A stretch of 35,037 nt of DNA from Fermentimonas sp. (GTDB taxonomy: Bacteria; Bacteroidota; Bacteroidia; Bacteroidales; Dysgonomonadaceae), in assembly GCA_028683355.1 (NCBI GenBank), contig JAQUIZ010000014.1, positions 1-35,037 of the forward strand, read 5' to 3'. The position numbers and the translations under genes are program-made. The notes under the pieces were generated by a model. It saw nothing but the letters and a program-made list of their open reading frames with translations. It ran no database searches and was not told the DNA's origin. Positions 25,952 to 35,037 of the stretch are shown here, one piece after another; position 1 is the stretch's first letter; each line of letters starts with the position of its first letter.

Positions 25952-27181
25952 TTATTCAAGTGAATTAAGAGTATTAGCTATTATGCCAATGGCTTCAATT
26001 AATTCCTCTTCAGTAATTATCAGGGGAGGTGCAAAACGGATAATATGACCATGTGTAGGTTTTGCAAGTAAACCATTCTCTGCCATCTTAAGGCATACAT
26101 CCCATGCCTCTTTCCCGTTTTGAGGTTCAATTACAATCGCGTTGAGCAAGCCTTTTCCTCTAATCTCCTTTATAAATGGGCTTTTAATCCCGGCTATTTC
26201 TTGACGGAAAATATTTCCAAGATATTCTGCTTTTTCTGCAAGGTTCTCATCTTTTACAACCTCCAGTGCGGCAGTTGCAACTTTACAAGCTAACGGGAAC
26301 CCTCCAAAAGTGGAGCCATGCTGACCGGGTTCAATCGTAAGCATGATATCATCATCAGCCAATACTGCAGAAACAGGCAATACTCCACCCGAAATGGCTT
26401 TACCCAGAATTACAATATCAGGTCTGATACCCTCATGGTCACAGCAAAGTGCTTTACCGGTACGGGCAATTCCTGTCTGCACTTCATCAGCGATAAAAAG
26501 GACGTTATGTTTTTTACAAAGCTCATAACACTCTTTCAGATAACCTTCATCAGGTACAAACACTCCCGCTTCACCCTGAATTGGTTCTACAAGGAAGCCT
26601 GCAATATAATCACCTTTTTCCTGAAAAATTGCTGAAAGTGCATCAGAATTATTATAGGGGATAATTTCTATTCCCGGAGTAAAAGGGCCATAATCTGCAC
26701 GTGCATCAGGATCAGTAGATATTGAAACTATTGTAATTGTTCTTCCGTGAAAATTACCTTCACATGCAACAATAATTGCTTTGTTCTCAGGAATGCCTTT
26801 CTTCAGATATCCCCATTTACGAGCCAGCTTGAGTGCTGTTTCAACACCTTCAGCACCTGTATTCATTGGCAGAACTTTGTCATAGCCAAAGTAATCATGA
26901 ATATATTGTTCGTATGGACCAAGTGAATCATTGTAAAATGCGCGCGAAGTGAGACATAGTGTTTCAGCTTGATCTTTGAGTGCGTTTACTATTTTAGGAT
27001 GACAGTGACCCTGATTGACTGCTGAATATGCTGATAAGAAATCAAAATATTTTTTACCGTCTACATCCCATACATAACACCCTTTACCACGTGTCAGCAC
27101 TACCGGTAATGGGTGATAGTTGTGAGCGCCATACTTTTCTTCCTGATCGATATATTGTTTTGATTTTGGTGATATTGTCAT
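25952..27181 (-). CDS. rocD: Ornithine-oxo-acid aminotransferase
   Basis: PLP-dependent class III aminotransferase that moves the delta-amino group of ornithine to 2-oxoglutarate, giving glutamate-5-semialdehyde. The 409 residues contain the N-terminal [13 protein letters not shown] pattern of ornithine aminotransferases, the cofactor motif [19 protein letters not shown], the Asp in [14 protein letters not shown], and the Schiff-base Lys261 in [15 protein letters not shown]. It begins 20 bases after a DUF1080 lipoprotein gene and is followed by ctlX, so all three may share one transcript. Acetylornithine aminotransferase is the main alternative, but the N-terminus and the ctlX neighbour favour RocD. 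Confidence 0.93.
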   Translation of the reverse strand: MTISPKSKQYIDQEEKYGAHNYHPLPVVLTRGKGCYVWDVDGKKYFDFLSAYSAVNQGHCHPKIVNALKDQAETLCLTSRAFYNDSLGPYEQYIHDYFGYDKVLPMNTGAEGVETALKLARKWGYLKKGIPENKAIIVACEGNFHGRTITIVSISTDPDARADYGPFTPGIEIIPYNNSDALSAIFQEKGDYIAGFLVEPIQGEAGVFVPDEGYLKECYELCKKHNVLFIADEVQTGIARTGKALCCDHEGIRPDIVILGKAISGGVLPVSAVLADDDIMLTIEPGQHGSTFGGFPLACKVATAALEVVKDENLAEKAEYLGNIFRQEIAGIKSPFIKEIRGKGLLNAIVIEPQNGKEAWDVCLKMAENGLLAKPTHGHIIRFAPPLIITEEELIEAIGIIANTLNSLE

Positions 27182-27201
27182 CGTGCAGGTGTTAATGTAT
27201 T

Positions 27202-27837
27202 CTAACTAATAACCAGATTTCGGAACTGTATCTCTTTTCCTTCACTCTGCAGTCCTATATGTCCTTCCTTAACATTGCTGGATGCAATATTCTGCAATAC
27301 TCCATTCACTGTCACAGTAATATTGCCATCTTTTACGGAAACCTGAACGTTATTCCATTCACCTGTAGCATTCTCACTCGATGGATTTTGTTTTGCGATA
27401 ACAGGGAAAGCGGGTCTGGTATCGACTCCTTCCGGAAGTATATATTCGTTCAGATCAGCTCCGGCAAGCAGTACCAGGTCTCCTGCCAAATCAGCCTTTA
27501 GCTGGCATTCAATCCCTTTGGGAAATGGATTAGTGGTTTCTTCTATCAGAAAAAATACGCCACTGTTACTTGCTTCACCTGCCCATCGGTATTCCAGGTT
27601 AAGAATAAAGTCAGTATACTTTTCTTTTGTATACATGTAGCCAAATGGCTCACCTTTAATTGTTATGATTCCATCATTTACTGAATATACATCTTCAGCA
27701 GGAACTGCATTGTTTTCAACAACAAACTCCCAGTTAGACAGGTCTTTGCCATTGAAAATTTCACTTGTCTTTTGTGTGCATGCCGTTGACATGATTGCCA
27801 ATAATAAAAAAGCAGCATTAAGGTTTAATAATTTCAT
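27202..27837 (-). CDS. DUF1080 (3-keto-disaccharide hydrolase-like) lipoprotein
   Basis: A 211-residue lipoprotein (signal ending MSTAC, Cys20) with a single concanavalin-like DUF1080 domain. It begins [12 protein letters not shown], contains [31 protein letters not shown] and [11 protein letters not shown], and ends [18 protein letters not shown]. Members of this family occur in Bacteroidota glycan metabolism, and some hydrolyse 3-keto-glycosides; the activity here is unknown. It is the first gene upstream of rocD and ctlX with only 20 bases between, although no functional link is obvious. Confidence 0.82.
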   Translation of the reverse strand: MKLLNLNAAFLLLAIMSTACTQKTSEIFNGKDLSNWEFVVENNAVPAEDVYSVNDGIITIKGEPFGYMYTKEKYTDFILNLEYRWAGEASNSGVFFLIEETTNPFPKGIECQLKADLAGDLVLLAGADLNEYILPEGVDTRPAFPVIAKQNPSSENATGEWNNVQVSVKDGNITVTVNGVLQNIASSNVKEGHIGLQSEGKEIQFRNLVIS

Positions 27838-27926
27838 ACGCAGGTAATAAATATTGATAATTATTTTATCGGATTATGTTCTTCTGTCAGGTAGCCTTTT
27901 ATTCTAATTTATAACTCTAGTACTTA

Positions 27927-27934
27927 CAAAAATA
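27927..27934 (-). promoter_or_regulatory. Possible -7 element for the DUF1080-rocD-ctlX cluster
   Basis: The minus strand reads TATTTTTG (TAnnTTTG), 89 bases before the DUF1080 ATG. No -33 partner at standard spacing. It is the only such match on this strand in the 289-base divergent gap with porX. Confidence 0.35.
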
Positions 27935-28054
27935 CACTTTTTATTTACAATAAAGAATGTTCAGTATTAAATAAAGAAATTCTGCTGTTAATTTCAAAAG
28001 TTAGCGTGTATACATCAGTCTGTTAAGACCAGGTCTACTAAAAATATGAAAAAG

Positions 28055-28086
28055 ATTGTGAGATAGTTTGGAAATGCATAAATTTG
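28055..28086 (+). promoter_or_regulatory. Promoter of porX-tsaE
   Basis: ATTG (28055-28058) is followed after 20 bases by TAAATTTG (28079-28086), a good fit to TTTG-N19-21-TAnnTTTG. Transcription would begin near 28093, about 34 bases before the porX ATG. The inverted repeat GGAAATGCAT/ATGCATTCC (28070-28079 and 28103-28111) brackets the -7 element. Confidence 0.65.
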
Positions 28087-28126
28087 TCCCACATGAGTAA
28101 GCATGCATTCCTGGTGATAATAAAAA

Positions 28127-29692
28127 ATGAATAAAGCACAATTTCTCTGGGTCGATGACGAAATAGACCTCCTGAAACCTTATATACTTTTTCTGGAAGA
28201 AAAAGGATATACTACCGAATGTGCTACTAACGGACATGACGCTATCGAAAAATGCAATTCCAGGAATTATGATTTAATTTTTCTGGATGAGCATATGCCA
28301 GGTCTGACAGGACTTGAAACTCTAACAGAGATAAAGGAAATCTCACCTAATGTTCCTATTGTGATGATCACAAAAAGTGAGGATGAAGGTATTATGGATA
28401 AAGCGATTGGTAAAAAAATTGCAGATTATCTGATTAAACCGGTTAACCCCTCTCAGGTACTTACAACCATAAAAAAGATACTCGAGAAAAAAAGACTTGT
28501 TGCAGACACAATATCAGATACATACAGGAAAGAGTTCAGCAGCTTGAATGAAGCAATTGCAACCTGTCGTACTACAGACAACTGGATAGATTTGTACAAA
28601 AAGCTGGTTTTCTGGGAAGTGGAACTTGATCGATATGATTATCCCGTTAAAGAATTGCCTGAAATGCAAAAGGCAGATGCTAATATATCTTTTGCAAAGT
28701 TCGTAAGAGAGAATTATAAAAGCTGGATAAACACGGAGTTGAATGATAAAGATAGTAGGCAGGGAGGTCCGGTAATCAGTTTTGAGCTATTTAAAAATTA
28801 TGTTTTCCCTGTTCTTGATAGAGGTGATAAATTGTTTTTTATTCTGATAGATAATTTCCGTCTCGATCAGTGGGAAGTGGTAAAAGATATAGTTCATGAA
28901 AACTTCGATTGTAATGAAAATATATATTTCAGCATTCTGCCAACAGCTACACCATACGCTAGAAATAGCATCTTTTCAGGACTAACGCCAATCCAAATAT
29001 CAGAGATGTATCCTGATTTTTGGGTAGATGAGGCGGAGGATGACTATAAAAATAAATTTGAAGACCAGCTTATTAGGTCACATTTTCATAGGTCAGGCAG
29101 GAGAAATACTTTTTCGTATCACAAAGTGAGCACTAACAGAGAAGGGAATAAATTATCAGACAGGTTTAAAGAACTTGAAAATTATGATCTTAATGTTATT
29201 GTATATAACTTTATTGATTTGCTTTCACATGCAAGGAGTGAATCGAATATGCTGAAAGAACTGGTATCTGACGAGTCTTCATACCGTTCACTAACAAGGT
29301 CATGGTTTCTGCATTCTCCACTAGTTATGCTGCTTAAGAAAGTAGCCGCAGCCGGTTATAAAGCTGTAATTACAACAGACCATGGCTCAATACGGGTTAA
29401 AAATGGTTTGAAAGTAATTGGAGACAGGGAAACAAATACCAATTTACGATATAAACTTGGCAAAAATCTGGCGTACGATCCAAAGAAAGTATTTGATATT
29501 ATTCATCCGGGGAATTATGGCCTGCCCGAACCAAATATCAGTACGAGATATATATTTGCACTCAACCGCGATTTTTTTGTCTATCCGAATAATTATAATC
29601 AAATTGAGACCCATTTTGAGAATACTTTTCAACATGGTGGTATTTCAATGGAAGAGATGATGATACCAATAATTTTATTAAATCCAAAATAG
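28127..29692 (+). CDS. porX: PorX-like response regulator with PglZ/alkaline-phosphatase domain
   Basis: A two-component regulator linked to control of type IX secretion genes in Bacteroidota. The receiver domain (about 1-125) has acidic Asp10 and Asp11, phospho-acceptor Asp54 (FLDEHMPG), the Thr of VMITKS and the Lys of YLIKPVNP. A helical linker is followed by a PglZ domain (about 220-521) with phosphatase-type metal sites (LIDNFRLDQW, TTDHGSIRV, FQHGG) instead of a DNA-binding domain. In studied PorX proteins this domain hydrolyses cyclic and linear oligonucleotides, and the protein works with the kinase PorY and sigma factor SigP. The 521 residues are full length. tsaE starts six bases after the stop. 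Confidence 0.92.
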   Translation: MNKAQFLWVDDEIDLLKPYILFLEEKGYTTECATNGHDAIEKCNSRNYDLIFLDEHMPGLTGLETLTEIKEISPNVPIVMITKSEDEGIMDKAIGKKIADYLIKPVNPSQVLTTIKKILEKKRLVADTISDTYRKEFSSLNEAIATCRTTDNWIDLYKKLVFWEVELDRYDYPVKELPEMQKADANISFAKFVRENYKSWINTELNDKDSRQGGPVISFELFKNYVFPVLDRGDKLFFILIDNFRLDQWEVVKDIVHENFDCNENIYFSILPTATPYARNSIFSGLTPIQISEMYPDFWVDEAEDDYKNKFEDQLIRSHFHRSGRRNTFSYHKVSTNREGNKLSDRFKELENYDLNVIVYNFIDLLSHARSESNMLKELVSDESSYRSLTRSWFLHSPLVMLLKKVAAAGYKAVITTDHGSIRVKNGLKVIGDRETNTNLRYKLGKNLAYDPKKVFDIIHPGNYGLPEPNISTRYIFALNRDFFVYPNNYNQIETHFENTFQHGGISMEEMMIPIILLNPK

Positions 29693-29698
29693 ACTATT

Positions 29699-30112
29699 GT
29701 GGAAATTGTAATAGTAAATATAAATGAAATCAGATCTGCAGCACGGGAGTTTCTGAACATTATGGGCGACAACAAAGTCTTTGCTTTTCATGGGAGTATG
29801 GGTGCAGGCAAAACTACATTTATAAAAGCATTATGTGAAGAACTGGGAGTAACAGAAACAGTTGGAAGTCCCACCTTCGCGATAATTAATGAGTACAAAG
29901 ACGGGCAGGGTCTGCCAATATATCATTTTGATTTCTATCGTATAAATAAACTCGAAGAAGTTTATGATTTTGGCTATGAAGATTACTTCTATAGTGGAAA
30001 TTTATGTTTGATAGAATGGCCTGAGCTTGTTGAGTCGCTATTACCCGAAAACACAGTCAGAATATCAATAGAGGAGCTGGAAGACGGCAGCAGGATTATT
30101 AAAAGCATTTAG
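29699..30112 (+). CDS. tsaE: tRNA t6A37 biosynthesis ATPase TsaE, GTG start
   Basis: ATPase that supports TsaB-TsaD in adding threonylcarbamoyl to A37 of ANN-decoding tRNAs. It shows Walker [10 protein letters not shown] (32-40), GSPTF just after residue 55, YHFDFYRI and LIEWPE, all typical of TsaE, in 137 residues. The start is GTG at 29699, six bases after the porX stop; there is no ATG before the conserved Walker A. The tight spacing indicates translational coupling with porX. tcdA elsewhere in the window acts on the product of this pathway. Confidence 0.93.
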   Translation: MEIVIVNINEIRSAAREFLNIMGDNKVFAFHGSMGAGKTTFIKALCEELGVTETVGSPTFAIINEYKDGQGLPIYHFDFYRINKLEEVYDFGYEDYFYSGNLCLIEWPELVESLLPENTVRISIEELEDGSRIIKSI

Positions 30113-30223
30113 ATAAATCTCAAGCCTTGTTTTAAACGAAAAAAGGAAAAATCACTCTTATTGAAACAAAACTATAATCTAAACAGATAATATATTGTAT
30201 ATTAGTATTGCAAATAATTTAGA

Positions 30224-32284
30224 ATGAAAAAATATCTTATAGCTTTCGTTATAATGCTTTCCTCATTTTCTTCTATTGCGCAGGTAGATACCGACCGTGT
30301 AATGATTATTGGTAAGAATGCGCTTTATTTTGAAGATTATGTTTTGGCAATTCAATATTTTAATCAGGTAATTACTGCAAAATCATATTTGGCAGAGCCC
30401 TATTATTTCAGAGCAGTCTCAAAGTTCATGCTTGATGACTTCAAAGGTGCAGAACTGGACGCATCTGCCTGTTTGCAGCGCAATCCGTATTATACAGCTG
30501 CCTACCAGCTTAGGGGTGCAGCAAGGCAAAATCAGGAAAATTTCGAAGAAGCGGCAGTAGATTATCAGCGAAGTCTGGAGTTTTTTCCGGAAGACAGGAT
30601 CACGCTTGTCAATATGGGTATAGTAAATATAGAGATGGAGCAGTATGATATCGCTGAAAAGTTTTTTGATGTTTTACTGCGCCGTTTCCCCGATTATACT
30701 CCTGGATATCTTGCTCGTTCACAAATGTATCTGCAGATGAATGATACAACCAGTGCATTGACTGATCTTAATAAATCTATAGAATTTGATCCATATACAT
30801 CTCAATCTTTTTCTTCGCGAGGTCTGCTTTATTTTCACAAAGAAGAGTATAATATGGCTCTTGCTGATTTTGATGAAGCTATAAGACTTGATCCCTACCT
30901 TGAAGGAAACTATATAAACAGAGGTCTGGTAAAATTCTATCTTAACGATCTGAGAGGTGCTATGGCTGATTACGACAGGGTGATTGAGCTCGACGAAAAT
31001 AATCTGATTGCCCGTTTCAATCGCGGCTTGCTGAGAGCTCAGGTAGCTGATAATAACAGGGCTATCAGAGACTTTGACAAGGTGATTGAGCTGCAGCCTG
31101 AAAATACCATTGCACATCTTAACAGGGCAATTCTTAACAATGAGATAGGTAATCCGGAAGGCTCGCTTATTGATCTTAATGTGGTGCTGGAAACTCACCC
31201 GGAATTTTTCACTGGTTATTATATGCGATCTCAGCTAAAACGGGAGTTAAATGACCTGAGAGGTGCTGAAAGGGACTATAACCTCGCAAGAAACCTGGAA
31301 GCAAATGCTCATAAAGCTTCTGTGAGTAACTCCGAGTTAGATGTTACATCGGATGCTAATGAAAAGAAAGAAACTCGTGAGCAAACCGATGCGGATATTG
31401 AGAAATTTAACTTATTGGTAACTGCCGGTGAGGAGAAGTCGCAGTCAACACAGTATCAGCGACAAAGCAGAGGGAGGGTTCAAAACCTGAATGTCTCTGT
31501 TGAGCTGGAACCTAAATTCGTTATTACTTACTACGAGAAAGGTCATGATGTTCGCAGGCCTGTTTATTACTCAGAGACAATTGAAAGGTCTAACAACAGA
31601 CTCAATCTTGACTGGATTCTGAAAGTGACCAATAATGAAGCTCCTTTAAATGAGATGCAGATCCAGACTCATTTCCGATCTATACAGGATTATTCGGCAA
31701 GGATTGAAAAAGAACCTGAAAATTACGCTCTTTACTTTGGAAGAGGAATGGACTTTGTGCAGATTCAGGATTATGAAAATGCAATTAAAGATATGAATAA
31801 GGCAATTGAGTTGAATCCTGACTTGCTTGTCGGATATTTTGCCCGTGCAATATTGCGCACACAGCAGCTTGAGTATGATTATCAATTGTCAGGTGAATCT
31901 GCTTTCTCTGATATTACAAGTAATAACCAGCTCAGGGCTCTGAATGATATTGCAGGAAAGACAAAATTACCCGAAATATCAGTAAAGTCGGTCAAATATG
32001 ACGAAATCCTAAGAGAATATGAAGAGATTATCCGTATTGATCCCAAATTTATTTACGCGTATTACAATCGAGCAGAGATATTTACAATAGAAAAAGATTA
32101 TCGTGCTGCAATTGCTGATTATACTAAAGCTATTGAAATCGAGCCACAGTTCACTGAAGCCTATTTCAACAGAGGTATCTCAAGACTGGCAATAGGAGAA
32201 ACATCGGAAGGTCTTGATGACCTTCGAAAAGCGGGAGAACTAGGTATCGTGCAATCATATAGCATAATAAAGCGTATGCAATAG
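30224..32284 (+). CDS. Exported tetratricopeptide-repeat protein
   Basis: A 686-residue protein with a signal peptide (about 1-19, SFSSIAQ) and two TPR arrays. Array 1 spans about 22-360 with roughly ten repeats of the DFDEAIRLDPYLEGNYINRG type. Array 2 spans about 490-680 (AIKDMNKAIELNPDLLVGYFARA and AIADYTKAIEIEPQFTEAYFNRG). Between them (about 365-480) is a charged, non-TPR segment with an Arg/Gln-rich part and a short strand-rich part (ELEPKFVITYYEKGHDVRRPVYY). The protein is probably a periplasmic or outer-membrane scaffold. No catalytic motif is seen and its partner is unknown. The 111 bases before it contain no clear promoter, and thrS follows after 58 bases. Confidence 0.85.
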   Translation: MKKYLIAFVIMLSSFSSIAQVDTDRVMIIGKNALYFEDYVLAIQYFNQVITAKSYLAEPYYFRAVSKFMLDDFKGAELDASACLQRNPYYTAAYQLRGAARQNQENFEEAAVDYQRSLEFFPEDRITLVNMGIVNIEMEQYDIAEKFFDVLLRRFPDYTPGYLARSQMYLQMNDTTSALTDLNKSIEFDPYTSQSFSSRGLLYFHKEEYNMALADFDEAIRLDPYLEGNYINRGLVKFYLNDLRGAMADYDRVIELDENNLIARFNRGLLRAQVADNNRAIRDFDKVIELQPENTIAHLNRAILNNEIGNPEGSLIDLNVVLETHPEFFTGYYMRSQLKRELNDLRGAERDYNLARNLEANAHKASVSNSELDVTSDANEKKETREQTDADIEKFNLLVTAGEEKSQSTQYQRQSRGRVQNLNVSVELEPKFVITYYEKGHDVRRPVYYSETIERSNNRLNLDWILKVTNNEAPLNEMQIQTHFRSIQDYSARIEKEPENYALYFGRGMDFVQIQDYENAIKDMNKAIELNPDLLVGYFARAILRTQQLEYDYQLSGESAFSDITSNNQLRALNDIAGKTKLPEISVKSVKYDEILREYEEIIRIDPKFIYAYYNRAEIFTIEKDYRAAIADYTKAIEIEPQFTEAYFNRGISRLAIGETSEGLDDLRKAGELGIVQSYSIIKRMQ

Positions 32285-32305
32285 AATTAATTTCCACAAA
32301 ATAAC

Positions 32306-32313
32306 TACATTTG
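32306..32313 (+). promoter_or_regulatory. Candidate -7 element for thrS-infC
   Basis: TACATTTG (TAnnTTTG) lies 29 bases before the thrS ATG. No TTTG at 19-21 bases upstream. No T-box or other leader structure is visible in this short gap. Confidence 0.45.
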
Positions 32314-32342
32314 CATATTAAAAAGAATAAGAATTTAATAGA

Positions 32343-34298
32343 ATGATTAAAATTACATTTCCTGATGCTTCGGTAAGGGAATATGAAAAAGGTGTTACAG
32401 GATTAGAAATAGCTCAGGACATCAGTCGTCGCCTGGCTCAGGACGCACTTGCAATAAGCGTTAACGGTGAAACATGGGATTTAACACGTCCTATCGATAA
32501 CGACTCTGAAGTAAATATTCTCAAATGGGAAGATGAAGAGGGCAAGCATGCTTATTGGCACTCTTCAGCTCACCTTATGGCTGAAGCTTTGCAGGAGCTA
32601 TATCCCGGTATAAAATTTGGAATAGGCCCTGCTATAGAAAATGGTTTTTACTATGATGTTGATCCCGGCCAAGGCGTCTCAATTAAAGAGTCTGATTTTC
32701 CAGTCATCGAAAAAAAGATGATGGAGCTTATTGCTGCTAAAGAGGATATACAAAGAAAAAGTATTTCAAAAACAGAAGCAGTTAAAATGTTTTCCGAACG
32801 TGATGAGAGCTATAAAGTTGAGCTGATAAACGAGCTGGAAGATGGAACTATAACTACATACACACAGGGTAAATTTACCGATCTTTGCAGAGGGCCGCAT
32901 CTTCCTAATACATCATATATCAAGGCAGTAAAGGTTTTGTCGGCAGCAGGCGCATATTGGCGTGGTGATGAGAGTCGTCCGCAATTAACACGACTTTATG
33001 GCATCACTTTTCCCAAGAAGAAGTTACTTGATGAATATCTTGTATTGCTTGAAGAGGCAAAAAAACGTGATCACAGAAAGATCGGAAAAGAGCTGCAATT
33101 GTTCACATTCTCACAAACTGTTGGATCGGGACTTCCACTGTGGCTGCCTAAAGGCACTCAACTGAGGTTGCGTCTGGAGGATTTCCTTAAAAAAATTCAG
33201 CGTGATTTTGATTATGATCAGGTTATTACACCGCATATCGGACATAAACAGCTTTATGTGACATCCGGTCACTATGCAAAATATGGTGAGGATTCTTTTA
33301 AACCAATTCAAACACCTGAAGAGGGGGAAGAATTTTTATTGAAGCCGATGAACTGTCCCCACCACTGCGAAATTTATAAAGCTTTCCCTCATTCGTATAA
33401 GGATTTACCACTGCGACTAGCTGAATTCGGCACAGTTTATCGTTATGAGAAAAGCGGAGAGCTTCACGGACTCACACGTGTAAGGGGTTTCACACAGGAT
33501 GATGCTCATATATTCTGTACACCAGATCAGGTAAAAGATGAGTTTCTTAAGGTAGTTGATATTATTTTTATTATATTTAATGCGTTAGACTTCAATAATT
33601 TTGAAGCACAGATATCACTTCGCGATCCTAATGACAGAGATAAATATATCGGGACTGACGAGAACTGGGAAAAAGCTGAGCGTGCAATTATTGAAGCGTG
33701 TGAGGAAAAGGGATTGAAAACAAAGATTGAGCTTGGTGAAGCTGCTTTCTACGGTCCGAAGCTGGATTTTATGGTAAAGGATGCCTTAGGAAGGCGCTGG
33801 CAATTAGGTACGATTCAGGTGGACTATAATCTCCCTGAACGTTTCGAACTTGAATATACAGGTGCCGATAATCAGAAGCACCGTCCTGTAATGATTCACA
33901 GAGCTCCGTTTGGTTCTATGGAGAGGTTCGTGGCACTGCTTATCGAGCATACTGCAGGTAAATTCCCTCTTTGGCTTGCACCTACTCAGGCGGTAGTATT
34001 GCCGGTGAGTGAAAAATTCAACGGCTACGCCTATGAAATAGTCAAAGAACTCAAAAAGTTTGATATCCGAGCAGAGGTGGATGATAGAAATGAGAAAGTA
34101 GGACGTAAAATCCGTGATAATGAACTCAAACGAATACCTTATCTGCTTATAGTGGGTGAGAAAGAATCAGAAAATGAGGAGGTTTCAGTGAGAAAACAGG
34201 GTGGTGAAGTTAAAGGTACAGTAAAATTAAGTACATTTGTAGAAGATATACAAGCAGAAGTAAAAGATATGATGAACGCCGGCAGGCCCGTCGAATAA
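32343..34298 (+). CDS. thrS: Threonyl-tRNA synthetase
   Basis: Class II synthetase that charges tRNA-Thr and edits mischarged Ser-tRNA. It has the N-terminal TGS domain (about 1-60), the editing domain with [11 protein letters not shown] and the downstream [10 protein letters not shown] (metal-site His and Cys residues), and the catalytic core from about residue 245. The core shows the zinc ligand Cys in [11 protein letters not shown], motif 2 in [31 protein letters not shown], and motif 3 in [13 protein letters not shown]-terminal anticodon-binding domain spans about 545-645. The 651 residues are full length. infC follows after 72 bases, the conserved thrS-infC order. Confidence 0.97.
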   Translation: MIKITFPDASVREYEKGVTGLEIAQDISRRLAQDALAISVNGETWDLTRPIDNDSEVNILKWEDEEGKHAYWHSSAHLMAEALQELYPGIKFGIGPAIENGFYYDVDPGQGVSIKESDFPVIEKKMMELIAAKEDIQRKSISKTEAVKMFSERDESYKVELINELEDGTITTYTQGKFTDLCRGPHLPNTSYIKAVKVLSAAGAYWRGDESRPQLTRLYGITFPKKKLLDEYLVLLEEAKKRDHRKIGKELQLFTFSQTVGSGLPLWLPKGTQLRLRLEDFLKKIQRDFDYDQVITPHIGHKQLYVTSGHYAKYGEDSFKPIQTPEEGEEFLLKPMNCPHHCEIYKAFPHSYKDLPLRLAEFGTVYRYEKSGELHGLTRVRGFTQDDAHIFCTPDQVKDEFLKVVDIIFIIFNALDFNNFEAQISLRDPNDRDKYIGTDENWEKAERAIIEACEEKGLKTKIELGEAAFYGPKLDFMVKDALGRRWQLGTIQVDYNLPERFELEYTGADNQKHRPVMIHRAPFGSMERFVALLIEHTAGKFPLWLAPTQAVVLPVSEKFNGYAYEIVKELKKFDIRAEVDDRNEKVGRKIRDNELKRIPYLLIVGEKESENEEVSVRKQGGEVKGTVKLSTFVEDIQAEVKDMMNAGRPVE

Positions 34299-34370
34299 AA
34301 TTTTATTTTACAGTAGATTAATAAATTAATTAAAGAAAATTTTAGTAACAGAAAAAATTAAAAGTACTGA

Positions 34371-34934
34371 ATGAGAAATAACTCAAAAGATCAACATCGT
34401 ATTAATGAACGAATAAGAGTACCTGAAGTCAGGTTAGTAGGAGAAAATGTAACTGAAGGCGTTTATCCTACAAGAGAAGCAATGAGAATAGCAGATGAAC
34501 TGGAATTAGATCTGGTTGAAATTGCTCCAATGGCCAAGCCACCTGTATGCAAGATTACCGATTATCAGAAGTTTGTATATCAGCAAAAGAAGAAACAGAA
34601 AGAACAGAAAGCCAAAGCTGTTAAGGTAACTGTAAAAGAGATAAGGTTTGGGCCTCAAACAGATGAACACGACTATAACTTTAAATTAAAACATGCGAAA
34701 AACTTCCTGAGTGAAGGGTCTAAAGTAAAGGCTTTTGTGTTTTTCAGGGGACGTTCAATTCTTTTCAAGGAGCAGGGAGAGGTACTTCTACTTCGTTTTG
34801 CCAATGAACTGGAGGATTATGCAAAAGTTGAGCACATGCCAATTATGGAAGGTAAGAGGATGTCTATAATGTTAACACCTAAAAAGGCACCATCCAATGC
34901 TAAAAAAGAAAATGGGGCTGTCTCAAAAGATTGA
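34371..34934 (+). CDS. infC: Translation initiation factor IF-3, ATG start
   Basis: IF-3 binds the 30S subunit, blocks early 50S joining and checks start codon and initiator tRNA. The N-terminal domain (about 10-80) has the family patterns [17 protein letters not shown] and [19 protein letters not shown]. The linker is the Lys-rich helix [14 protein letters not shown], and the C-terminal domain has [25 protein letters not shown] and RGRS. The start is ATG at 34371, not the AUU used for autoregulation in E. coli. The last codons overlap a terminator hairpin. Confidence 0.96.
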   Translation: MRNNSKDQHRINERIRVPEVRLVGENVTEGVYPTREAMRIADELELDLVEIAPMAKPPVCKITDYQKFVYQQKKKQKEQKAKAVKVTVKEIRFGPQTDEHDYNFKLKHAKNFLSEGSKVKAFVFFRGRSILFKEQGEVLLLRFANELEDYAKVEHMPIMEGKRMSIMLTPKKAPSNAKKENGAVSKD

Positions 34935-34949
34935 CAGCCTCTTTTTTTT
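34914..34949 (+). terminator. Strong terminator overlapping the 3' end of infC
   Basis: Arms 34914-34922 and 34933-34941 form nine pairs including one G-U (core GGCTGTC/GACAGCC) around a 10-base loop, followed by eight T at 34942-34949. The infC stop codon (34932-34934) runs from the loop into the right arm. The remaining 88 bases of the window are AT-rich and show no gene start. Confidence 0.85.
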
Positions 34950-35037
34950 GCATTCAATTTTCTTTAAAAAAACCTTCCTAAATATTGTTATTTAAATCAC
35001 TTTTTCATATCTTTATATCTGTATATCAAATATATAA

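Noticed and set aside
30719..31198. 159-codon open frame on the minus strand opposite the TPR gene
   Set aside because: It mirrors the repeat codons of the TPR array and has no recognisable motif, promoter or ribosome-binding site.
1..35037. CRISPR arrays, tRNA or rRNA genes, insertion sequences or prophage genes
   Set aside because: I looked for direct repeats with spacers, tRNA-like cloverleaf ends, transposase motifs and terminal inverted repeats in the gaps and saw none.

Overview
The window is ordinary core-type chromosome from an AT-rich member of the Bacteroidota, most likely order Bacteroidales. The support is the gene families (BACON-domain GH16 lipoprotein, PorX, CtlX, class III PPK2-like kinase, DUF6249) together with repeated matches to the Bacteroidota promoter -7 element TAnnTTTG upstream of genes. 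A family such as Dysgonomonadaceae is possible, but I cannot place it from sequence alone. I see no rRNA, tRNA, CRISPR array, insertion sequence or phage gene. Several genes (argS, thrS, infC, parE, coaD, tsaE) are housekeeping.

Layout. 1-4437 (+) is the downstream end of a polysaccharide utilisation locus: the C-terminus of a probable glycan-binding protein, a two-BACON GH16 endo-beta-glucanase lipoprotein and a GH3 beta-glucosidase, closed by a terminator. The set fits beta-1,3-glucan (laminarin-like) breakdown, with a surface endo-enzyme followed by a periplasmic exo-enzyme. 4455-14953 (-) is a run of mostly independent genes: acpH (TTG start), a PIF1/HRDC helicase, argS, tcdA, rubrerythrin, a Uup-like ABC-F protein and an outer-membrane protein with helix-hairpin-helix motifs. 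15053-22643 (+) holds an MltF-like lytic transglycosylase, then an apparent unit of acetyltransferase, parE, coaD and S41 protease, then a PPK2 kinase. 22663-24066 (-) is a compact operon of a small membrane protein, an ECF sigma factor and a putative membrane anti-sigma factor. 24472-27837 (-) holds mscL and a DUF1080 lipoprotein, rocD, ctlX cluster; the last two form a plausible citrulline to ornithine to glutamate-semialdehyde route. 28127-30112 (+) is the tightly coupled pair porX (type IX secretion regulator) and tsaE. 30224-34934 (+) holds a TPR protein, thrS and infC, and infC ends in a strong terminator.

I did not find a clear new multi-gene system. The items most worth a second look are two mutually exclusive hairpins formed by the first 26 codons of coaD, a fused helix-hairpin-helix/beta-barrel outer-membrane protein of unknown role, the ECF operon with a non-zinc membrane partner, an inverted repeat bracketing the porX promoter, interlocked divergent promoters at 14973-15012, and a terminator directly after infC where rpmI-rplT would normally follow.
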